A DNA stretch of 64,000 nt from 70-18 sp041691815 (lineage in GTDB: Bacteria; Pseudomonadota; Alphaproteobacteria; Acetobacterales; Acetobacteraceae), in the NCBI GenBank assembly GCA_041691815.1, contig JBEPTZ010000009.1, positions 1 to 64,000 of the forward strand, given 5' to 3'. Both the position numbers and the translations under genes were made by a program. Below are positions 6,629 through 16,036 of the stretch, one piece after another (positions within the stretch are counted from its first letter, which is position 1; every line of letters begins with the position of its first letter). The notes under the pieces are model-generated. The model did no database searches, had not been told where the DNA came from, and was given only the letters and a program-made list of their open reading frames with translations.

Positions 6629-9600
6629 ATGGGGAAGCGCATGGCAAACGTAATGTTGCGTGAAGCAAAACACGACGCCGAGCAGTGGATCGAGGCAAAC
6701 TCGCGCTTGCGCAACGCAGCACCTGCCGCCGGTGCCGGGTTGCCGCTGTTCCGGATGCGGCTGGATACCGCCGGCTACGATGCTCTGACCGCGATGCTGC
6801 GGCGCTGCTTGCATTCTCCTGTCGTGCGCTCGGTGTACCCGGCTAATGTGGCCGGCCTGTTCTGTCTGTTCGCCGCCGAGACATTACGGCGCCGCGACCA
6901 GGGCGGCGCCTGGTCGTGGGAACAGGCGCTGCAGCCGCTTGGCCTGCGCACACCCCTGGACCAGGAGGAACGCCATGCGCTGGTCGAGCGTGGCCTTCCC
7001 TTCTGGGGCTTACCGCTTCGCCGCAGCGCCGATGGCAGTCGAATGTCGTTCAGTTTATTGCTGCTGCAGGCCGGTTTACCGACACCACTGCTGGCGCGCG
7101 ACGAGTTCCAGCGCTTTATGCAGGCAGCACTACGGGACATCGAGCAATTCGCCGCCTCCGGTGCCGCGGCAATTCGGCTGGTTGCCGATGCAGGCCGGCG
7201 CCTGCCCTCCGCCTGGCAGCGGGATGAGACAATTGAGCTCGCCGCCGATTTCCTGCTCGCGCTCGTGCCGGTGCGCCGTGCGATGCGCACGGGAGGGGTG
7301 CCGCCGGCGGAGTGGCGTCAGACGCTTCCAATCGACCTTTCCGATATTGCAGCCCAACGTCTGCTAGACGCCTTGCTTGCACAGCCGGCCCCAGCCAGAC
7401 CGCCGTTGCGTGAGCTCGACGCTCTATGCCGGCGAGTGCTGGTGTCGCGAGGGGGCGCCTGGGAGCAACGGCTGGCGCCGGCCGATGCGGGGCGACTACC
7501 GCCGAGTCTGGTGTCCTCACCGCCCTTCACCGGGCCTGAGCCACCAATCCGGGTGCGCCTCACGGTAGGCGGGGCCGAGATCGCGCTGCTGGAATCGGAA
7601 CAGGATGGCGGCACGGCTTGGCTATATCGGCCGGTCGCTGGGGCGCGGCCAGCGCTTGATTTTGACCAACCGGTTGAGGCTAGACTGCTCGTGGATGGCC
7701 AGGAATGCGGGCGGCTCGACCTGCCTGGTGGGACAGCGCTTGGGGCCGCACCCTGGGTATTCGAGGAGAATGCGGCGGCCGGTATGCTGATGTTGCTGGG
7801 CCAGGGCAGTCGGAGCACGACAGCGCCGCGGCTGTTCGTCGCGGTCGACCCGGCGACGGGCACATTCGAAGCAGCCGCCGGAGAAGTGATAGTCGGCGAT
7901 GCACTGGCGGGCTCGGCCCGGGTGCTGCATGCCGTCTCCGGAAGTGTCACTTGGCATGAACATGACGAGGATTTTGCAGTTCGACTGCGTACTGGCGAAG
8001 AGCAGCCGACGGGCGCGAGCATCGCCATCGACGCCACCCGGCCACGCTGGGACGTGCAGGGAATGATGGCCTGTCTCGGCCCGCCGCGCATCGCTTCCCC
8101 GCGGGGCGGCGCCCGGTTGCTGTGGCGCCGCCCCGGTGCGACGAACAACTGGCAGCCGTTTTCCGGTAAGCTGCCGCTCGGCGAGATTGAACTGGCGCTG
8201 GTGGCGGAGGATGCGTTTTCCGATCGTCAGCGACTCGCCATCCTGCCGCAAGATGCCCGAATTGCCGCACGTCAGACCAAGACGGGATTCGAGGTGGTGG
8301 TTGCCGGCTTCGGTCCTGCGTTAATCTCGCTCCCCGGCCATCCAGAGGCGCAGCGCACCACGAATGTGGATGGCAGCTTGCGGTTCAAAATCGAATCGGG
8401 CCGGGAGCCACCCGCAGAGGTCGCGGTGCTGACCCGGCTCGGCGGTAGCGACCTGCGGCATCGCGTACGGGTGCGGTTGGATACCGGCGTCCTGCTGCAC
8501 CCGGATGGCCAAGTGGTTGCACCCAATACCGATGTAAGCTTCCGCGACCTTGCCGCGTTGGTGGCCCGGGGCGGGGATGCAGACGGATATGCCGAAATTT
8601 CGGCTAGCCTGCTGACAGTTTCGAGCGGGGAGTTGCCGGCCCGGTTACCAGGTACGCGGCTTGCGCGTTCGTTGCGCTTCGTCGAGGAATTTCCTATGGC
8701 GCGACTGCTGCCGGAGCTGCGTCGCATGTATGCGACTGCCGGCGAACGCGATGCAAGCGTGCGACTGCATGTGCGGTTGGAGGGCAAGGATGGGCCGCCG
8801 ATCAATGTGAAAGCATTCGGCGCCACACTGGATTTTCAGCGTGGGGCGAACCGCGTCCTGCTGAATGACGGCCACCCCGGCGTTAACCGAGCCGATGCCG
8901 GGTTGGCTGCTTTCGCGCTGGTACGGCCGCAGGCGCCGCTGGCCAGATTGCAGCGCGATGACGGCGGTGGCTGGCAGCTCCCAGCCGCTCCCGGCCCTTG
9001 GCTGATCGTCGGCACCGGGGCGCTGGCAATGCAGGTGCGGCCGCGCCTTTATGCGAGTGCGGCCGCGGTGGCGGAGGGTGCGTTGGCTTCGGCGGCTACC
9101 TGCTCGGTGCCGGATCAACGCAGCCTGATGTTTGCCGAGGTGTTCACTGCCATGGCGGCCGCGCCGGATGAAGCCGCGCATCAGCAAGAATGGGCGTTCC
9201 TGGATGCCACGTTGGAAGCCGGCATGCGGCTGGCGCCCGCATTATTCTTCGACGCTCTAGTTCATGCCGGCGAGTGCCCGCTGCTGCTAGTCAACTGGCT
9301 GCTGCGCGCCGATGACGCGCAGGTTGCGCGCATCGCCGCACTGGAGGACGGGCTATCTTTCGCCTGGGCGCTCGTGCCGATGGCGGCCTGGCGCGCCGGC
9401 GCCGAGCAATTTCTCGCCCGCTATCGCGCCCTCGGCTTCAACGCCGGGCCGGCCCTGGGAGCTAGGCTCGAAGCGATCGCAGATTGCTGCCCGCCGGCGC
9501 GTGCCGGAGTCTGGGAAGCACGTGATGCGGTGGGCCTGCCGCCCGGCGCCAACGAGTTCCCGCGAGCCTATTTGCCCGCCATCCGTGCGATCCTGGCTGA

Positions 9601-9841
9601 TGGCGCCGGGCCCGACCCAGGCCAGGATGCATGGCAGGGGGCGGTCGTCCGCTGCACAGACTGGGAGAATTTGCCGCAAATGGTCCATGACGGCGCGCCG
9701 CATGTCGCCGCCTGCTACGCGCTAAGCCAGGTGGTGGCATCTCCGCGCACCGTTTCCGCCATTCGGTTCTGCCGTCACCAGGCACCAGACCGGTTTGACC
9801 AGCGCTTCCGTTTCGCTCATCTGCTTGCCGCCGGCGGCTGA
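6629..9841 (+). CDS. druH: Druantia type III protein DruH-like (STY4851/ECs_5259 family)
   Basis: A 1070-residue protein with no membrane segments and no nuclease or ATPase motif that I can see. An N-terminal helical region (residues 10-260) is followed by a long beta-rich middle and a helical C-terminus (PALFFDALVHAGECPLLLVN). Size, domainless look and position directly before a roughly 1860-residue DUF1998 helicase match the two-gene Druantia type III layout, where DruH is a STY4851/ECs_5259-family protein. The identification is by length, architecture and partner; detailed homology needs a profile search. The start could be 6629 or the in-frame ATG at 6641. It ends 13 bases before druE, in one operon. 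The molecular role of DruH is not known. Confidence 0.75.
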   Translation: MGKRMANVMLREAKHDAEQWIEANSRLRNAAPAAGAGLPLFRMRLDTAGYDALTAMLRRCLHSPVVRSVYPANVAGLFCLFAAETLRRRDQGGAWSWEQALQPLGLRTPLDQEERHALVERGLPFWGLPLRRSADGSRMSFSLLLLQAGLPTPLLARDEFQRFMQAALRDIEQFAASGAAAIRLVADAGRRLPSAWQRDETIELAADFLLALVPVRRAMRTGGVPPAEWRQTLPIDLSDIAAQRLLDALLAQPAPARPPLRELDALCRRVLVSRGGAWEQRLAPADAGRLPPSLVSSPPFTGPEPPIRVRLTVGGAEIALLESEQDGGTAWLYRPVAGARPALDFDQPVEARLLVDGQECGRLDLPGGTALGAAPWVFEENAAAGMLMLLGQGSRSTTAPRLFVAVDPATGTFEAAAGEVIVGDALAGSARVLHAVSGSVTWHEHDEDFAVRLRTGEEQPTGASIAIDATRPRWDVQGMMACLGPPRIASPRGGARLLWRRPGATNNWQPFSGKLPLGEIELALVAEDAFSDRQRLAILPQDARIAARQTKTGFEVVVAGFGPALISLPGHPEAQRTTNVDGSLRFKIESGREPPAEVAVLTRLGGSDLRHRVRVRLDTGVLLHPDGQVVAPNTDVSFRDLAALVARGGDADGYAEISASLLTVSSGELPARLPGTRLARSLRFVEEFPMARLLPELRRMYATAGERDASVRLHVRLEGKDGPPINVKAFGATLDFQRGANRVLLNDGHPGVNRADAGLAAFALVRPQAPLARLQRDDGGGWQLPAAPGPWLIVGTGALAMQVRPRLYASAAAVAEGALASAATCSVPDQRSLMFAEVFTAMAAAPDEAAHQQEWAFLDATLEAGMRLAPALFFDALVHAGECPLLLVNWLLRADDAQVARIAALEDGLSFAWALVPMAAWRAGAEQFLARYRALGFNAGPALGARLEAIADCCPPARAGVWEARDAVGLPPGANEFPRAYLPAIRAILADGAGPDPGQDAWQGAVVRCTDWENLPQMVHDGAPHVAACYALSQVVASPRTVSAIRFCRHQAPDRFDQRFRFAHLLAAGG

Positions 9842-9854
9842 CAAGGACCTTCCC

Positions 9855-12800
9855 ATGACCCATCAGTCGGATATCTTTCCTCTGATCGACCGGCTGACCA
9901 ACCGGGCCGCCGAGGCCGCCCTGGGCCGCGCGCGCATCGTCAATCCCGCCTTGCGTGCGCATCTGCGCACCTTGCTGTCGCGTGGGCCGGGTGAGCCCGA
10001 CGCGCTGCTCGCCGATCCTGTCTTTGAGGCCGCATTCGGCTACCGCACCGACGGCACTACGATGGCAGACCTTGTGCAGCGCGGCATGCTTGCCGAGCGC
10101 ACCGCTCTCGCCCTGGCTGAGACTGCCCCGCTCGATCCCGCGGAGCGAACCGACCGCAACACCATGCCGCTGGAGCGCGAACCCTACTGCCACCAGCTCG
10201 CCGCCTGGGAGGCGCTGGCAGCCCAGCCACCGCGCTCGGTGCTCGTCTCCTCCGGTACCGGATCGGGTAAGACCGAGGCATTCTTGGTGCCGATCCTCGA
10301 CTGCCTGGCGCGCGAAGCGGAGCAGAGGGGCCGCCTCGACGGTGTGCGGGCGCTGCTGCTGTATCCGCTCAACGCGCTGATCGCCAGCCAGCGCGACAGG
10401 CTGGCGGATTGGACCGCTCCGTTCGCCGGCGACATCCGATTCTGCCTGTATAACGGCCAGACCGAAGAGGAAGTGCCGGCGGCGCAGCGTCTTCGCCTGT
10501 CGTATGAGGTGCTCGACCGCAAGACCCTGCGCGTCGACCCGCCGCCCGTGCTGGTCACGAATGCGACGATGCTGGAATACATGCTGGTGCGCCCTCAGGA
10601 TGCCCCAATCCTGGCCGCTTCACGCGGGCGGCTGCGCTGGATCGTGCTGGACGAAGCGCACAGCTATATCGGCTCGCAGGCAGCGGAACTGACGTTGCTG
10701 CTGCGCCGCACCTTGCAGGCTTTCGGTGTCCGTGCCGACCAGGTCAGCTTTATCGCCACTTCGGCGACACTCGGCGACGGCAGCGATGTCCGCGATCGGC
10801 TGCACAAATTTCTGACCGCTTTGTCTGGCGTGCCGCCGGAGCGTGTGGATGTGATCGTAGGAGCGCGCGAGGTTCCGGTGATCGCTTCGGCCCAGGGCGG
10901 GCTAACCGATGACGCAATGGCGCTGGGATTGCGCAACCGTCTCGCCGAGGGACCCGAACGGCTCGGTGTGCTGGCCGAGAGTTTCGGGGGCACGTCACTA
11001 CGGCCGCTGTTCGACCGGGTGGTTCGGGAGAATGGATTTCTGCCGCTGCGGCTGCATCTGTTCCACCGCGCCCAGGGCGGCCTTTTCGCTTGCGTCGATC
11101 CCGGCTGCACCGGGCGCGCCGGCACCGCGCTCGATGATGCCGCCTGGCCGTTCGGCTTGGTCAGCGCGCGCGATCGCGAGCGCTGCGCCCACCCTGGCTG
11201 CGGCTCCCGCGTATTGCCGATCCTGCTGTGCGACGATTGCGGTAGTCCGCTGCTGGAGGCAGCGGTGGATGCCACCCGTACCAGCCTGGTTCGCTGGACC
11301 GAGGAAGCACCGATTGATGAATTCGACCCGGAAGACGAAGCGGAGGACGACGCTACGGCCGCACTACCGGCCACCCAGCGGCGGCTGATCCTGCTTGAGG
11401 ATGGGCGTATTCATCCCTCCGCCGCGCGTGAGCGGCTGGCCATGGATAAGCTGACCGGGAAGCTGCGCGACCTACCGACGCCCGACACGCTCGCACTGGC
11501 GGCCTTCCAGACCGATTCATGCCCTTGTTGCGGCAGCGGCAATGCGCGCGGACACCTGTTCCGCCACCTGCGAATGGGCGGCGCCTTCTCCATGACGACC
11601 GCCGGTAACGTGTTGCTAGAGGCTGCACGGCCATCGGACGCCAACCGTCGCCTGCCCTTCGGCGGCAGGCAGCTGATCACATTCACCGACAGCCGCCAGG
11701 GCACGGCGCGTTTCGCGGCTGGCTGGCAGCAGGATGCGGTGCGCAACTTCAGCCGGGCGCGAATTCTGCATCGGTTGCACGAACACTCTGGTGCCGACGT
11801 GGCCGAACTCGACGAGCAGATTGCCGAATATGAGAGACTGGGGCAGCCAGCGCTGAAGGGCGCCATTGGCGCTGCGCTTGAGAGGCTGCGTGAGCAGCGC
11901 CGCCAAATCGGCGGCTTCGTGCCGGTCCCCTGGACGGACATGCGCAGCAAGCTTGCCGGACTCATCTCCTGCGAGCCAGAACTTACCGATCTTTGGCGCG
12001 AGCGCGGTGAGGATTTCGACCGCCCCGAACGGTTGGCGGAGTTGCAACTCTACACTGAGTTCCTGCGCCGGCCGCTGCGGGCCAACAGCCTGGAGACGCT
12101 CGGCCTGGCGGCATTGCGCTTCCCAGCGATCGAAGACATCACCGAAAGTACGCTACCCGAGTTGTTCCGCAGCCACGGCGCCAGCCTGGCTGACTGGAAG
12201 GATTATCTACACGTCCTCGCCACATTTTTCCTGCGCGCCAACTCCGCGGTGCAGGTAGATGACGCTATCAGCCGCTGGACCGGCCAACGGGTACGGGCAC
12301 ACACCTATCTGCATCGCCGTGTCGCCCGCGAGGTGGCGTCGTGGGAGCGCCGTTGGCCTTACCTGACCGTGCGCGCCGGGCAAACCAGCCGCCCGGTGCT
12401 GCTGTTGCGCGACGGTCTGGGGTTGAACCTGAACGACCCCGTCACACGAGAAGCGATCAACGACACGCTCGATGCCGCCTGGGACCGGCTGCAGCGCGTA
12501 GGCGCCAGCGGGCTGCCCGATAGTGGGCTGAAACTCGACCTGACCCGCAGCGCCATCATCGGGTTGGAGGAGGCGTACCTGTGCCCGGTCACCTATCGGC
12601 TGCTGGAACGCGGCTTTCGCGGCATCACACCTTACGTGACGCAGCAGCCGCAGCCGAGGGAGCGCCTGGCGATGACGCGGCTTGCCATGCCCCGCCTGCC
12701 GTATCCGTGGTGTCGCTATCCGGACGGGCGCGAGGCGATTCCGGAGATTGAGGCCTGGCTGGCTGATGATCCCGCCGTGGCCGAACTGCGCCGCCGCGGG

Positions 12801-15447
12801 CTTTGGACCGATATCGGCGACCGGCTGGCGCTGCTGGCGCCGTTCGCACGCATCGTCGAGCATTCCGCCCAGCAACCGCCACAGCGGCTTCGGTGGTTCG
12901 AACAGGAATTCAAGGCCGGGCGCATCAATGTGCTGAACTGTTCCACCACCATGGAGATGGGCGTCGATATCGGCGGCATTAGCACAGTCGCGATGTCGAA
13001 CGTGCCGCCTTCCCCCGCCAACTACCGCCAGCGCGTCGGTCGCGCCGGCCGGCGGCGGGAGCCGCTTGCAGTCGCCTTCACCTATTGCCCGGATTCGCCG
13101 GTGGGATGGCACGCCTTCGATAATCCACTCGGCCCGCTGATCTCCCCCATCGACCCACCGCGCGTGGCGCTGGACAGCCGTGTACTGGCGCAGCGCCATG
13201 TCAATGCGCTGCTGCTCGGCCGATTCTTGCGTGCGCGGGGGCTGAACGCACTGAAGCTCGAATCCGGCGCCTTCTTCGCCCCCGGCCTCGGCGAGCAGTC
13301 GCCCGCGAGCCGTTTCGTGACCTGGCTGCATGTCGATGCCGCAGCCGACGCCGTTTTGGCCGACGATCTAGCTGCACTGCTGCAGGGCACCGCGCTGGCC
13401 GGCGGCGACGATACGCCCGAAGCGGCCGCCAGCGCGATCCAGGAACTGTTCGACGCATGGCGCGACGAACGTGAACTACTGCAAGCCGATTTGGATGGCG
13501 CCGAAGGGGCTGCGCGACGGGCAATCGAGATCCAGGCCAAACGCATGGACGGGGGAGTATCTGCTTGGCGAACTGGCTCGTGCCGCCTTCCTACCCGGCC
13601 ACGGCTTCCCGACCGACGTGGTGCCGTTCATCATCCCGCCCGCCCGTAATGATATGCGTGACCGCGAGGAAACTCCGCGTGCCCGCCGCTATCCCACCCG
13701 CACGCTCGATATCGCGCTAGGCGAGTATGCACCGGGCAACGAGTTGGTTATCGATGGCGTGGTCTATCGCAGCGGCGGCGTCAGCTTGAACTGGAAGCGT
13801 CCCGCCAGCGCGGAGGCCGCGACCGAGATCCAGGCGTTGCGCTGGCTGTGGCGCTGTCGCAGTTGCGGCGCGGCCGGCGATACAGCACGTGAACCCAGCC
13901 TGTGTCCTGGCTGCGGCTCCACCGATCTGCGCCCAGAGCGCGCCCTTCGCGCCGCGGGTTTCGTGGCTGACCCGGATGCGGCACCTAGCAACGCCGTAGA
14001 CTATATCGCCCCGGTGCCAGGCGTGCAGCCCTTCGTCGCGGCGGCGATGCCATGGCTCTCGCTGAGCAACCCGGCAATTGGCCGGTTTCGCCACGACTCG
14101 GAAGGGCTGGTGATCACCGCCAGCCACGGGTCGGGTGGGAATGGCTATGCGTTGTGCCTAGCCTGCGGCCGCGCCGAACCCGAGCCCGCGGCGCGCAGCA
14201 CCAAGCCGCCGCTGCCGGCCGCGATGGTGGGGCACCGGCCGTTGAGGCGGCAGAAGGAGCGCAAGTTGCGGTGCGATGGTGCCTTCGCGGTCCAGCGCCA
14301 TTTGGCCCTCGGTCATTCCCGCCAGACCGATGTCTTCGAGCTGCAATTCGCCGACATGCCATCGGACGATGTCGCCATTACGCTGGCGATCGCGATGCGC
14401 GAAGCGTTGTGCAGGCGCCTCGGCATCGCGCGGGACGAAATCGCCTGCCTCACCGACCGGACCCCGTCGGCGAGCGGACAAGGCATCTCCATCTGGCTGT
14501 TCGACACAGCGTCGGGTGGTGCCGGCTATGCCGGCACGGCGGCCTCGGACCTTGACGGGCTGCTGCGCGGCGCGCTGGTGGCGCTGGATTGCACCAATCC
14601 CGGCTGCACCCGCGCCTGCCCGGCTTGCCTGGTGCTGCGCGACACCGCCCGGTTCGCCAACCGCCTGGATCGCCGGGCGGCGAAGGGATTCTTGGCGACG
14701 GTGCTGCCGCAGTTGGTGCTGCCGCCGGCAGCGATGGTGTTCGGTAGCACCGTCCGGCAACGGATGGAGCAGGCGCCGCTTGTTGCGGCTATCCGCCACG
14801 AACTCGCCGCCGACACCACCGCGGCGCTGACGCTGTTCCTGCACGGGCCGGCCGACGGATGGGATGCGGAGCGATGGTGGGCGTTGCCGCTGTTGGACCA
14901 AGCTGCGCGCGACAGGCGGGAAGTGACGGTGCTGGCGCCCGCCGCCGCGCTTGCCGGGGCCGGGTTCGCGACTGCGCTGGCATTACGCAGCCTTGCCGAC
15001 CGTACTGGACGGCGCCTGCTTATCGCGGCGCTTACGGGGCCGCTAGCACCCGCTGGCCTGCTGGCGGTCGTTGGCGGCGCGACTGGCGGGATTGCCTGGG
15101 CCGCACCGGCTGTCGCTTCGAACGTGCCCGAGACCGTCGTTCGTGGGAGGGTCGACGCGCCAATCCGCGCCGGCAAGCCATTTGACTCTCACGCGCGCGT
15201 CGAAGCTTTGAAACCGGGTGCCTACCGCCGGCGAATCGGCAATGAGCTGGATGGGCCGATCGAGAACTTCGGCGTACATTTCTGGGACGTCCTGGTCGCC
15301 GATGGTGCCGGCGCGGAACTGCGAGGCTGCGGAGAGCTGCGCGCGCTGACCTATACGGACCGCTACCTATTCTCGCCACTGCCGTTGCGCCTTCTCCACG
15401 CGGGGGTGGTGGCGCGGCGGCTACGCACGGGGCTGCCGGCGGCGTAA
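9855..15447 (+). CDS. druE: Druantia helicase DruE-like (DEAH helicase with DUF1998), one frameshift
   Basis: Superfamily 2 helicase with Walker A SGTGSGKT (residues 133-140), DEAH (266-269), SATLG (303-307), and further helicase motifs near NCSTTMEMGVDIGG and YRQRVGRAGRR. Cys clusters (CDDCGS, CPCCGSG, CRSCGAAGD with CPGCGS) look like zinc sites, and a C-terminal DUF1998 region ends CTNPGCTRACPACL. Start ATG at 9855 follows AAGGA. The frame breaks at a GGGGG run (13551-13555): removing one G joins IQAKRMDG to EYLLGELARAAF and gives 1863 residues, the size expected for DruE. It may be a sequencing slip, a real inactivating mutation, or phase variation. As DNA stands, the N-terminal product ends at 13649 and the C-terminal frame resumes from about 13471. 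Confidence 0.8.
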
Positions 15448-15471
15448 AGGTTGCCGCTGACGCTGCGTACC

Positions 15472-15834
15472 ATGGCCGCCCGCCGCGGCAGCGACGTGTC
15501 GCTGCCGCACTTCATTGAGCATGATTGGCGTGACATGGCCATGCGCGATGCGGTCGCAGAGAAAGTGATGGCGCAGGCCGGGTTCGACGTCTTGCTGGAT
15601 ACCGATGATCGCGCGAACATCCGCCATGCGCGCACGCTACAGATCGAGGGGACAGGCGGGGCGATCGAGATCCTGCTAGACCAAGGGCTTGGCCATTGGC
15701 GGGCGGCGGAGCGGGTGCGGTTTGACTTCACAACGCGGATGGAAGATCAGGCGCGCAAGCTGCTGGAACTTCGCTTCCGCGTAGCCGGCGCGGCGAACAG
15801 CCAGACCGAAATCTTCATTGGGCGATCCGGCTGA
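15472..15834 (+). CDS. small protein in frame directly after the druE stop
   Basis: A roughly 120-residue coding-looking frame (HFIEHDWRDMAMRDAVAEKV, then FDVLLDTDDRANIRHARTLQ and a RFDFTTRMEDQARKLLELRF region). It lies in exactly the same frame as the end of druE, separated by one TAA (15445-15447). Possible starts are TTG at 15451 or ATG at 15472; neither has a good ribosome-binding site. It is either a third gene translated by re-initiation, or a C-terminal extension of DruE cut off by a nonsense codon. The family is not recognised. Between its end and zorD (15835-16036) I see nothing but a convergent intergenic gap. Confidence 0.5.
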   Translation: MAARRGSDVSLPHFIEHDWRDMAMRDAVAEKVMAQAGFDVLLDTDDRANIRHARTLQIEGTGGAIEILLDQGLGHWRAAERVRFDFTTRMEDQARKLLELRFRVAGAANSQTEIFIGRSG

Positions 15835-16036
15835 GACAAGCGGCCAAATTGAGCACGTCCTTAACCCCAACTTTTGCTCTCAATCAGGGTCAATATTAGC
15901 GAGGTGATGAAAGTGTGCTTGGCGCGGCGGCCGCCTGGCAAACTGTTGCAAAAGACGTTCTTCCCCCAAATCCTCTACTCGGGTCTCCGCTATGCGCCCT
16001 TTGAACGTCGAACTGATGGTTCGCATGTGGCTGGGA

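Noticed and set aside
9855..15447. Reading the DUF1998 helicase as DISARM DrmB or DrmA
   Set aside because: DISARM would need drmA, drmC and a methyltransferase beside it; instead a DruH-like protein precedes it, which fits Druantia III.
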